Assembly: GCA_017302775.1 (NCBI GenBank)
Contig: JAFLDC010000029.1
Span: forward strand, 1 to 13,339
DNA length: 13,339 nt
Reading direction: 5' to 3'
Source: Sphingomonadales bacterium
GTDB lineage: Bacteria; Pseudomonadota; Alphaproteobacteria; Sphingomonadales; Sphingomonadaceae
Shown here one piece after another: positions 5,819-13,233 of this stretch; the first letter of the stretch is position 1, and each line of letters starts with the position of its first letter. A model generated the notes under the pieces. The model did not search any database. It was given only the letters and a program-made list of their open reading frames with translations, and was not told the DNA's origin. Both the position numbers and the translations under genes were made by a program.

Positions 5819-7587
5819 CGACGACCATGACCGATGCCGATCTGGTCAATCGCTGGCGGGCGGATTGGCCTGCGGCGCTGGCGCATTGGAGCAAATATAC
5901 CCGCCTGCATGACCCGCTGCTGTGCCTTGATCCGCAGGAGGCGCTGCGTGCCGGATTGTCAGGCAGTTTTGCGATGATCCGGCTGGCGGACAAGAGCGTG
6001 GTAGTCGATCTGCAGCAGGTCCGCGCCTATGGGCTCGAGGACTATGGAGTTGAAGTGCTGGCGCACGAGATCGGCCATCATGTGCTGGCCCCGGCGACGC
6101 CATCCGATCACTTCCGGCTGATCGCGCGCATCCGCAAGGCTTTGCCGACGCTTGAGGCGCACGCGCCGATGATCGCCAATCTGTTCACCGATCTGCTGAT
6201 CAACGATCGGTTGCAACGCCAGGAAGGCTTGCGGATGGGTGCAATCTACCGCCTGATCGCCGCGCGTGATCGGGCGGCGGGGCGACCAGCCGGGCGGCTG
6301 TGGCAGTTCTATGTCGGGATCTACGAGGCGCTGTGGACGCTTGACCGTGGTACACTGGGCGGTCCGCGCGACGATGCCCGGCTGCTCGGCGATGCCTGGC
6401 TCGGCGCAAGGCTGGTGCGGGTCTATGCCCGTGACTGGCACGTCGGCGCGAGCCGTTTTGCGGCTTTGGTCCTGCCTTATCTGGTTGAGGACGATGCTGC
6501 CCTGGCCGTGGCTGCAACCCTGTTTGACACGCGCGAGGCCGGCGCGGGGAGCGAGCCTGCCGGCATCAGCGACAGGGAGAGCGGAGAGAGCGGCGACGCG
6601 ATCCACCCCTCGCAAGACCCGGCCATCACCGGCAAAGGTGTCGATACAACCGGATCGGCGTCAGCGCCGGATGTGCCCGCGCCCGGGGGGACGGGCGGCC
6701 AGCGCCGCGAGCCGTTCGAATATGGCGAAATCCTCCGCGCAGGCGGCGTTACGCTCAGTGACGAGCAGATCGCCGCGCGGTATTACCGCGAGCAGGCTTT
6801 GCCGCATCTGATCCGCTTTCCCGCGCGGCGCCAGTCCCGCTCAAGCGAGCCGCAGCTCGAAGGGCTGGAGCCGTGGGAGATCGGCGATTCGTTTGACGAT
6901 ATCGATTGGCTATCGAGTTTGGGCCAGTCGCCCCGGCCCATTCCCGGCGTGACCACCATGCGGCGGCTTTATGGTGAAGAGCCGGGCGCGGCTGAACAGA
7001 TCGAGCCGCTTGATCTCGACCTCTACGTGGACAGCTCCGGCTCCATGCCCAATCCGCAGCAGCGCATTTCCTACCTGACGCTGGCCGGGGCCATCATCGC
7101 GTTGTCGGCCCTGCGCGCCGGCGCCCGGGTGCAGGCAACACTGTGGAGCGGGAAGCACGAAGTGCTGGGCACCAACGGGTTCATTCGGACCGAAGATCAG
7201 ATACTGGCGGTGCTGACCGGCTATTTTGGCGGAGCGACCGCATTCCCGATACACCGGATGCGCGACACCTATGCGGACCGCGCACCGACAGATCGGGCGG
7301 TGCATATCCTGCAAATCAGCGACGACGGAATTTCGACGATGTTTGATGCCGATGAACGCGGCAACAGCGGCTGGGCCATTTCCGCCGCTGCGCTGCGCCA
7401 GGCCCGCGGCGGCGGAACCATGGCGCTTAACCTGTGGGGTGAGCGTCAGCGCTATGAATGGATCGAGCCCGCCGAGGCGCAGGGCTGGAGGATCGAGACC
7501 GTGGCCGACTTTGCGCAACTGATCGATTTTGCCCGTGCCTTCGCGCGGCGCGCTTACGATCCCGCCAACCGCCTGGCGTCTGCATGA
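5815..7587 (+). CDS. Zincin-like (HEIGH) and VWA-domain fusion protein, MoxR partner
   Basis: The 590-aa protein has two parts. The N-terminal half contains AHEIGHHV, an HExxH zincin motif with H84, E85 and H88. The following NLFTDLLINDRL (122-133) offers acidic residues for a third metal ligand. After a Gly/Ser/Pro-rich linker (about 241-300), the C-terminal domain is a VWA fold: DLYVDSSGS gives the MIDAS D406-x-S408-x-S410, GGAT supplies T475, and ISDDG has D503/D504. The MIDAS is complete, so metal-dependent protein binding is likely. VWA partners of MoxR ATPases act as adaptors or chelatase-like subunits. Whether the zincin half is an active peptidase or a metal-holding scaffold cannot be decided from sequence. 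The GTG at 5815 overlaps the previous stop (GTGA); an ATG at 5827 is the alternative. The 3' end overlaps the radical SAM gene by 4 bp. Confidence 0.88.
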   Translation: MTTTMTDADLVNRWRADWPAALAHWSKYTRLHDPLLCLDPQEALRAGLSGSFAMIRLADKSVVVDLQQVRAYGLEDYGVEVLAHEIGHHVLAPATPSDHFRLIARIRKALPTLEAHAPMIANLFTDLLINDRLQRQEGLRMGAIYRLIAARDRAAGRPAGRLWQFYVGIYEALWTLDRGTLGGPRDDARLLGDAWLGARLVRVYARDWHVGASRFAALVLPYLVEDDAALAVAATLFDTREAGAGSEPAGISDRESGESGDAIHPSQDPAITGKGVDTTGSASAPDVPAPGGTGGQRREPFEYGEILRAGGVTLSDEQIAARYYREQALPHLIRFPARRQSRSSEPQLEGLEPWEIGDSFDDIDWLSSLGQSPRPIPGVTTMRRLYGEEPGAAEQIEPLDLDLYVDSSGSMPNPQQRISYLTLAGAIIALSALRAGARVQATLWSGKHEVLGTNGFIRTEDQILAVLTGYFGGATAFPIHRMRDTYADRAPTDRAVHILQISDDGISTMFDADERGNSGWAISAAALRQARGGGTMALNLWGERQRYEWIEPAEAQGWRIETVADFAQLIDFARAFARRAYDPANRLASA

Positions 7588-8552
7588 TCCTGTTGTGGCG
7601 GATCACCACCCGCTGCAATTTCGCGTGCGGGTTCTGCGCCTATGACAAACGTGTGGGCAGCGCGCGCTACGCGGTCGATCCCGGCGAGGTCGAGCGAATT
7701 GCGCGTCTGGCGGTGCAAATGACGCAGGCAAATGGCCAGCCCCTGCTGCTGAGCTGGCTGGGCGGGGAACCATTGCTGTGGCCGCCGTTGCTGGATCTGT
7801 CGGCGCGATTGGCGCGATTGCCGGGCCTTGCGCTTAGCATGACCAGCAATGGCACGCGGCTGACCGATCCGGCGGTGGTTCGCGCGGTGGTGCGGGATTT
7901 CGCGGAGATCACGCTGAGTCTCGACGGGCCGGTTGATCTCCATGACCGGTTGCGCGGTGCGCCCGGCAGCTTTGCCCAGGCGCGCGCCGCGGTCGCCGCG
8001 CTGATTGCAGCCCGAAGGGCAAGCGCAGCTGCCGTCAAATTGCGGATCAACGTGGTGGTGATGCGGGATACCCTGCCGCACTTTGCCGGGCTGTGCCGGA
8101 TGCTTGCCGAATGGGGCGTGGACGAGATTACCTTCAATCAGCTGGGCGGGCGCGACCGGCCGGAGTTCTTTGCGGGCCAACGGTTGTCGCTGACCGATGC
8201 CAGCCGTCTTGCGGCGCAAGTTCCTGCACTGCAGGCCGAACTCGGCAATCGCGGTGTCCGGCTGTGCTCCAGCCCGGCCTATCTGCGACGGATCGCGGCA
8301 AGCAGCCGGGATGAGGCACTGCCGGTTGCCGATTGTCGCCCGGGCGAAGACTTCCTGTTCATCGATGAGCTCGGCCGGGTCGCCCCCTGCAGCTTTACCG
8401 GTGTGCAATACGGCGTTCCTATCGCCGAACTGCGCACCGTTTCCGATCTTGCCGCCCTTCCGCGGTTGTTCCGGCAGGCCCGGCTGGCGAATCCGGCGTC
8501 GGTCTGCCAAGACTGCCCCTCCACCCAATACTTCGGCAAATTCGCAGCGTGA
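7584..8552 (+). CDS. Radical SAM protein with C-terminal Cys-rich (SPASM/twitch-like) region
   Basis: The 322-aa protein begins with the canonical radical SAM motif CNFACGFC (C11, C15, C18), which binds the 4Fe-4S cluster and S-adenosylmethionine. It continues with LGGEPLL (59-65), the GGE motif. Further cysteines at 251, 269, 308 and 311, the last pair in VCQDCPS, resemble the auxiliary-cluster region of SPASM/twitch enzymes, many of which modify peptides or proteins. The start is the ATG at 7584 overlapping the VWA stop (ATGA). The open frame extends upstream, but that part is out of frame with and inside the VWA gene. No precursor peptide gene was recognised nearby, so the substrate may be a protein in this operon, a peptide elsewhere, or a small molecule. 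Confidence 0.9.
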   Translation: MILLWRITTRCNFACGFCAYDKRVGSARYAVDPGEVERIARLAVQMTQANGQPLLLSWLGGEPLLWPPLLDLSARLARLPGLALSMTSNGTRLTDPAVVRAVVRDFAEITLSLDGPVDLHDRLRGAPGSFAQARAAVAALIAARRASAAAVKLRINVVVMRDTLPHFAGLCRMLAEWGVDEITFNQLGGRDRPEFFAGQRLSLTDASRLAAQVPALQAELGNRGVRLCSSPAYLRRIAASSRDEALPVADCRPGEDFLFIDELGRVAPCSFTGVQYGVPIAELRTVSDLAALPRLFRQARLANPASVCQDCPSTQYFGKFAA

Positions 8553-8556
8553 GGCC

Positions 8557-9141
8557 ATGAACCGGACCGGACCACCCCTTGCCGCTTTGACTCGGCGGAT
8601 AGCGGAAACGCCCGCAGACTTTCTGGCCGAGCCCCGCATCGGCGCGCAGGGACATACAATGGTCGCGGCCTTGCTGGGCGATGTTCTGGCCGACCTGGGG
8701 CTGGAGCCGCCGCTCAGCCTGCTGGCCTGCTATGCGCCGGATCAGCCGCGCGAATATGCCAACGTCTTCAGGTTGGCAGCGGTCAGCGCGTGGCTGCTCG
8801 CCGATGGCTGGATGATTGCGGCGCGCCCTGATGCCGCTGCCATCGACGAATTCCTGCTGACGACGGTCCCCGAACTGGCAGCCCAGGCCCCGGCCGACGC
8901 CTTTGTGAACGAGCCCGACCGGCGCGAGGAACTGGCGCGGACCTTGTTGGCCAGGCTCGATTTCCGGCCCGAGGGGGAAACGCAGGCGCAGGCGGCGGAT
9001 CGGCTGTCGATGATCAGCGCGGCGGAGCGATCACGGTTGCTTGAGGCGAGCCGCGCGGCCGAGGAGCGGGCGCGCGCGGTGCGAGAGGCACTGGCACGGC
9101 AAGCCGCCCAGGAATCCGCTGATAAATGGACGCGTGAATGA
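8557..9141 (+). CDS. Uncharacterised helical protein of MoxR-VWA/radical SAM operon (194 aa)
   Basis: No family is recognised with certainty. The ATG at 8557 follows the radical SAM stop by 4 bp, with GAGG just upstream (8551-8554, short spacing). The open frame continues further upstream but only over radical SAM coding sequence. The protein looks mostly alpha-helical. Its central block EPDRREELAR (119-128) and a charged coiled-coil-like C-terminus (about 155-190, rich in Ala/Glu/Arg), ending ADKWTRE, look like family-conserved features. From memory only, similar EPDRREEL phrases occur in unnamed proteins beside MoxR/VWA genes. It has no cysteines suited to metal clusters, no signal peptide and no membrane helices. 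It may be a structural partner of the MoxR/VWA complex or of the radical SAM enzyme. The stop overlaps the next ATG by 4 bp. Confidence 0.8.
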   Translation: MNRTGPPLAALTRRIAETPADFLAEPRIGAQGHTMVAALLGDVLADLGLEPPLSLLACYAPDQPREYANVFRLAAVSAWLLADGWMIAARPDAAAIDEFLLTTVPELAAQAPADAFVNEPDRREELARTLLARLDFRPEGETQAQAADRLSMISAAERSRLLEASRAAEERARAVREALARQAAQESADKWTRE

Positions 9142-10475
9142 GCGAGGCTCCCTGTGATGCCGAGCGGTACCCTACCTTGACCGAGGCGGGACGCGCAATT
9201 TTGCGCTTCATGCGTGAACATCCTGCGGCGCCGCGCTTTCGCAATCAGAGTGGCAACCGGTTGCTCGCGGATGACCTGCGCGCGCTGGAGCGGTTTGAAG
9301 CCGGATTGGGTGAGCCCCCGGTCGGCGGTGCCCCGCCAGCGTGGGTCGCCGAACTGATTGCGGCCTGCCACGCCGATGTCCCGCATTACCGCGCACTGGG
9401 CGCGCCGCCAGTCCGACTGGCCGAAGTAGTACCGGTCAGCCGCGCTGATCTGGCGCGGGACATTGCCCGGTTCGTGCCGGATCAGGTCGATCTGACCCGG
9501 CTGATCAATTTTCAGACCACGGGCACCACCGGGCACAGTTTGCTGATTCCGTCGCACCCGCAGGTAGCGGGACGTTATCTGGCGTTCCACAAGCGTGCGC
9601 TCGCGCGTTTCGGCATCGTGCCCAGCCATGGTGCGGGCCAAGTCGGGGTGGTCCTGATCGGTTATCAGCAGCCGTGCTTCACCTATCTTTCGGTGACCCC
9701 GCAAATGCGCGAGTCCGGTCTGGCGAAAATCAATCTGCATCCGGATGACTGGTCTGAGCCTGACCATCGCGCGGCATATATCGATGCGCTGGCGCCGGAA
9801 TTCATCGCCGGCGATCCGCTGTCCTTCGAAGTGCTGCTCGGTCTTGCGCTGGGGCATCGGCCCCGGGCGCTGCTATCGGTATCGATGATGCTCTCTGCTG
9901 GGTTGCGGGCCGCGCTGGAACAGCGTTTCGGCTGCCCGGTCCTTGATCTTTATTCGCTGAACGAGGTGGGGCCGATCGGAGTCTATGATCCGGCGCTGGG
10001 CGGGCATGTCCTGTTGCAGGACCGGTTATGGGTAGAGGTACTGGATGAAGCGGGGCGGGCTGTGCCTGATGGCGAGCGCGGCGAAATCGCCGTCACCGGC
10101 GGGTTCAACTTCTGCCTGCCGTTATTGCGCTATCTTACCGGCGATCAAGGCGCCTTGATGACTGTGCGGGGCGAACGGGTGATCGTTGATCTGATCGGGC
10201 GGGCCCCGGTGCGGTTTCGCGGCGGCAGCGGCCAATGGTTCAACAACATTGAGGTGACGCATGCCCTCAAGCACTTGCCGATCGGGCAATATGCACTGCA
10301 TCAGCATGCCGATGGCGCACTCACCCTTGCACTGTCGCAAGGTTCACGGGCGCATGGCCCGGCAGCACGGGAGGCTGTGCGCACCTTGCTTGGTGCGGTT
10401 CCGGTGGATCTTGCCACGCTGCCCGATGGCGCAAAGGTAAGGCAGTATACGACGGACCTGATCGAGGACGCATGA
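9138..10475 (+). CDS. PaaK/F390-synthetase-like adenylate-forming enzyme
   Basis: The 445-aa protein has the motifs of ANL-superfamily adenylating enzymes in the phenylacetate-CoA ligase-like form. TTGTTG (127-132) is the ATP-phosphate loop, YSLNEVG (272-278) the A5-like motif with Glu276, and RYLTGD (331-336) the A7-like motif. The length (about 440 aa) matches PaaK, CapK and F390-synthetase-type proteins rather than the longer acyl-CoA synthetases. The general reaction is carboxylate plus ATP giving an acyl- or aryl-adenylate, which may then pass to CoA, an amine or another acceptor. The substrate cannot be deduced. The ring-cleavage partners of true phenylacetate catabolism are absent, so a PaaK role is unlikely. 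The ATG overlaps the previous stop (ATGA), and its own stop overlaps pnuC in the same way. It may supply an activated acid to the radical SAM/MoxR module or to the divergent KAS III operon; both are inference. Confidence 0.85.
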   Translation: MSEAPCDAERYPTLTEAGRAILRFMREHPAAPRFRNQSGNRLLADDLRALERFEAGLGEPPVGGAPPAWVAELIAACHADVPHYRALGAPPVRLAEVVPVSRADLARDIARFVPDQVDLTRLINFQTTGTTGHSLLIPSHPQVAGRYLAFHKRALARFGIVPSHGAGQVGVVLIGYQQPCFTYLSVTPQMRESGLAKINLHPDDWSEPDHRAAYIDALAPEFIAGDPLSFEVLLGLALGHRPRALLSVSMMLSAGLRAALEQRFGCPVLDLYSLNEVGPIGVYDPALGGHVLLQDRLWVEVLDEAGRAVPDGERGEIAVTGGFNFCLPLLRYLTGDQGALMTVRGERVIVDLIGRAPVRFRGGSGQWFNNIEVTHALKHLPIGQYALHQHADGALTLALSQGSRAHGPAAREAVRTLLGAVPVDLATLPDGAKVRQYTTDLIEDA

Positions 10476-11023
10476 CCGCGCTTGAAATCGCCGCCAATGC
10501 GGTAACCACTGTCTCGATCGGGCTGGCGGCCCGCAATTCGATCCACACCTGGTGGACCGGGATCGCGGGTGCGGTACTGTTTGCAGCGCTGTTCCGATCG
10601 AACCAGCTTTACGCCGATGTGCTGCTGCAGGCGTTCTTCATCGCCACCAGTGTAATCGGCTGGGTACGGTGGACGGGGCACGGGAGCGGAATCGCCTTGC
10701 CGGTAACGCGAAGCGGGCCGGGCCTGCTGGCCGCAGCGATTATTGCCGGAACCGCAGCAACGTTCACTTATGGGGCTATCCTGCACCGATTTACCGATGC
10801 CTATGCGCCGTTCTGGGATTCGCTGGTGCTGGCGTTCAGCGTGATAGCGCAGTTGCTGCTGCTCAATCGCAAGCGTGAGACGTGGCATTTCTGGCTGCTG
10901 GTCAACACGGTCGCGGTGCCGCTCTATTGCAGCCGGGGTCTGTGGCTGACGGGTTTGCTGTATGCCGCTTACTGGGTGAATGCCGCCATCGCGCTGCGGG
11001 TGTGGAGGCGGCTGAGCCTATGA
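10472..11023 (+). CDS. pnuC: Nicotinamide riboside/NMN transporter PnuC
   Basis: The 183-aa hydrophobic protein matches the PnuC family in length and pattern. It has SNQLYADVLLQAFFI followed by GWVRW, the family hallmark, then further membrane helices including LVLAFSVIAQLLLLNRKRE and WHFWLLVNTVAVPLY. Six to seven helices are expected. PnuC proteins carry nicotinamide riboside across the inner membrane by facilitated diffusion, trapped by cytoplasmic phosphorylation. The next gene encodes that kinase, which strengthens the call. The ATG overlaps the upstream ligase stop (ATGA) and the stop overlaps the nadR-like ATG, so transport and kinase should be made together. Why this pair closes a MoxR/radical SAM operon is not clear. 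Confidence 0.88.
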   Translation: MTALEIAANAVTTVSIGLAARNSIHTWWTGIAGAVLFAALFRSNQLYADVLLQAFFIATSVIGWVRWTGHGSGIALPVTRSGPGLLAAAIIAGTAATFTYGAILHRFTDAYAPFWDSLVLAFSVIAQLLLLNRKRETWHFWLLVNTVAVPLYCSRGLWLTGLLYAAYWVNAAIALRVWRRLSL

Positions 11024-12066
11024 CGTTCCGGCGCGGTCTGATCGTCGGCAAGTTTGCACCCTTGCACCGCGGCCATGTCCATCTGATCGAGCAGGCGCTG
11101 GCGCAGTGCGATGATCTGGTGCTGATCAGCTATGCCAAGCCCGGTTACCCTGGCTGCAGCGCCATACGCCGTCGGCGCTGGCTGGCGACGCTGTTTCCGC
11201 AAGCCACACGGCTGGTGGTGGATGATGCGTGGTTGGCGGACCGCCGCGACCGGGGGCTGCGCGATCCCTTTGACCGGGTGCCGGATGATCTGGCCGATCC
11301 GGAGCATCTCCACCGGCGGTTCACGGCGTGGCTCAGCCAGGGCGTGCTCGGCCTGACCTGCGACGCGGTGTTCACCAGCGAGGATTACGGCGATGGCTTT
11401 GCCGAAGTTCTGGCTAGCGAGTTCGGCCACCCGGTTCGTCACGTCTGTGTTGATCGTGCGCGCCTGGCAGTGCCGGTCTCAGCCACAGCGATCCGCCGTG
11501 ATGGCGGGCTGCGGCGATCGTTCCTGCCGCCGGTTGTCGCCGCGGACCTGCCGCTGCGGGCGGTGTTTCTGGGTGCGGAGTCGACCGGCAAGTCAACCGT
11601 GTGCCAGGCTCTGGCGGTACTGCTGGACGAGCCGATGGCCGCCGAATACGGACGCGAGCTGTGGGTTGAACGGGGCGGGGAATTGACCCTGCCGGATATG
11701 TTGACGATCGGCCGGCGGCAAGTAGAGCGCGAGGAGCGGCTGCTCGATCGGGCCCGGCGGGTGCTGCTGTGCGATACCGCGCCGCTGACCACCGCGTTCT
11801 ATAGCCGCGCCTTCTTCGATTGCGTTGATCCGCAGCTGGAACAGCTCGCCCGGCGTGATTACGATCTGACTTTTCTGTGCCAGCCGGATATTCCGTTCGT
11901 GCAGGATGGGACGCGGCAGGATGAAGCATTCCGGGCGCGGCAGCACGCCTTTTACATCGACGCGCTGGACAGGCGCGGGATTGCTTACGTGCCGCTCAGC
12001 GGGGATATGGCCACACGCACCGCTACGGCCCGAACGGCCATTGCCGCGATCACGTCGCCGATCTGA
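11020..12066 (+). CDS. nadR: NadR-like bifunctional NMN adenylyltransferase/ribosylnicotinamide kinase
   Basis: The 348-aa protein starts at the ATG at 11020, overlapping the pnuC stop (ATGA). The open frame runs upstream only through pnuC sequence. Residues 9-19 read VGKFAPLHRGH, the nucleotidyltransferase GxFxPxHxGH motif, and VSATAIR (153-159) is the matching second ATP motif, so an NMN adenylyltransferase domain spans about 1-165. The second domain has Walker A GAESTGKST (185-193) and CDTAPLTT (251-258), typical of the ribosylnicotinamide kinase. The enzyme converts nicotinamide riboside to NMN and then NAD+, using substrate imported by PnuC. It lacks the N-terminal DNA-binding helix-turn-helix found in enterobacterial NadR, so it should be purely enzymatic. 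The 3' end overlaps the convergent aminotransferase gene by 17 bp. Confidence 0.88.
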   Translation: MTFRRGLIVGKFAPLHRGHVHLIEQALAQCDDLVLISYAKPGYPGCSAIRRRRWLATLFPQATRLVVDDAWLADRRDRGLRDPFDRVPDDLADPEHLHRRFTAWLSQGVLGLTCDAVFTSEDYGDGFAEVLASEFGHPVRHVCVDRARLAVPVSATAIRRDGGLRRSFLPPVVAADLPLRAVFLGAESTGKSTVCQALAVLLDEPMAAEYGRELWVERGGELTLPDMLTIGRRQVEREERLLDRARRVLLCDTAPLTTAFYSRAFFDCVDPQLEQLARRDYDLTFLCQPDIPFVQDGTRQDEAFRARQHAFYIDALDRRGIAYVPLSGDMATRTATARTAIAAITSPI

Positions 12067-13213
12067 AACCGGTCAGACGTGTCACGGCCTCGTCCAGCGT
12101 CGCATCGCGCTTGGCAAAGCACAGCCGCAAGTAGCCTTTCTCCGGGGCATCGGCATAGAACGCCGACACCGGGATGGAGGCAACACCGGCCTCGCGGATC
12201 AGCCGTTCCGCGATCGCGGCATCGTCGGCAGCAAGGCCCGATGCGGCGAGGTCGATCGTGATGAACCAGGTGCCATTGGCGGGGAGCACGGTGAAGCCCG
12301 CCGCGGTTAGTCCGGTCACAAGGCGGCGGCGCGCGGCGGCGTAACGCGCGCGGTGCGCCGTGTGCCAATCCACCGGGAGCGCCAGGGCCTCTGCCACGGC
12401 CCATTGCAGGGGGGTGGCGGTGGTGAAGGTGAGGAACTGGTGCTTGCTGGCAATGGCGTTGGCCAGCGGCGCGGCGGCCACGGCCCAGCCCACTTTCCAT
12501 CCTGTCATCGAGAAGATCTTGCCGGCCGATCCGATCTTTACCGTGCGCTGCGCCAGTGCGGGAACCGCCAACGGCGAGACGTGCGGGGTCGGATCGAGCA
12601 CCATGCCCTCCCAGACTTCGTCACAGATCACCCACAGGTCATGCGCTTGGGCCAGCGCGCCGACTCCTTTGAGTTCGGCGCGGGTCAGCATCGTGCCGGT
12701 CGGGTTGTTAGGGGTGTTCAGCACGATCCCGCGCGTGTTCGGCCCGATGACGTGAGCCAGCCGGTCGAGCGGGAGCGTCCAGCGTGGCGGTTCAAGGCTG
12801 ATCAGCCGCGCGGTTCCGCCGGCCCATTGCACCAGTGGCAGATAGGCGTCGTAGAGCGGCTGGACCAGGATGACTTCATCACCGGGGCGGACCAGCGCAA
12901 GCAGGCTGGCCGCAAGCGCCTCGGTTCCCCCGGAAGTGATCACCACGTCCGCCGGATCAAGGGTCAAGCCCTGTTCGCGCTGGTAATAGTCCGCCACGGC
13001 GGTGCGCAGTTTGGGCAGGTCGCGCATCGGCGGATACTGGTTTGACCGTTGGCTCAGCGCGTACTGTGCGGCGCTGACCAGTTCGTGTGGCTCGGCCATG
13101 TCGGGAAAGCCCTGGCCCAGGTTGATCGCCCCCAGATCCCGGGCCAGACCGGACATGGTTTCAAACACGGTTGTGCTGGCGGGGCGGGACAAGCGAGAGG
13201 CAAGACTGGGCAT
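12050..13213 (-). CDS. PLP-dependent aminotransferase, class I/II
   Basis: The 387-aa protein is a fold-type I aminotransferase. INLGQGFPDMAEP (30-42) is the substrate-domain opening. NTPNNPTG (166-173) and CDEVWE (197-202, D198 contacting the PLP ring nitrogen) follow. Lys232 in SAGKIFSMTGWK is the Schiff-base lysine, and the C-terminal YLRLCFAK carries the carboxylate-binding Arg. The pattern fits the kynurenine/glutamine/methionine aminotransferase-like group (compare YbdL and CCBL), using a 2-oxo acid as acceptor. The exact donor is unknown. The ATG at 13213 is preceded by AGG at 8-nt spacing. It lies 20 bp downstream of the partial hydroxylase gene on the same strand and converges on the nadR-like gene with a 17-bp overlap. 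It is probably unrelated to the plus-strand operon. Confidence 0.9.
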   Translation of the reverse strand: MPSLASRLSRPASTTVFETMSGLARDLGAINLGQGFPDMAEPHELVSAAQYALSQRSNQYPPMRDLPKLRTAVADYYQREQGLTLDPADVVITSGGTEALAASLLALVRPGDEVILVQPLYDAYLPLVQWAGGTARLISLEPPRWTLPLDRLAHVIGPNTRGIVLNTPNNPTGTMLTRAELKGVGALAQAHDLWVICDEVWEGMVLDPTPHVSPLAVPALAQRTVKIGSAGKIFSMTGWKVGWAVAAAPLANAIASKHQFLTFTTATPLQWAVAEALALPVDWHTAHRARYAAARRRLVTGLTAAGFTVLPANGTWFITIDLAASGLAADDAAIAERLIREAGVASIPVSAFYADAPEKGYLRLCFAKRDATLDEAVTRLTGFRSAT

Positions 13214-13233
13214 GACCCCAACCTAGCCACCGC

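Noticed and set aside
7458..7583. Upstream extension of the radical SAM frame
   Set aside because: It lies within the VWA gene in another frame. The ATG at 7584 overlaps the VWA stop and places CX3CX2C at residue 11, as usual for these enzymes.
8197..8556. Upstream extension of the 194-aa protein frame
   Set aside because: It lies inside the radical SAM gene in another frame; the ATG at 8557 has a GAGG just upstream and fits the operon spacing.
7554..8639. Minus-strand open frame (361 aa) opposite the radical SAM gene
   Set aside because: It is antisense to a gene with clear radical SAM motifs, and its composition is Arg/Gln/His-rich without domains.
8742..9857. Minus-strand open frame (371 aa) opposite the 194-aa and ligase genes
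   Set aside because: It spans the junction of two well-supported plus-strand genes and has antisense-like composition.
9138..10475. True phenylacetate-CoA ligase (paaK)
   Set aside because: The fold family matches, but no other phenylacetate catabolic genes are present and the operon context is different.
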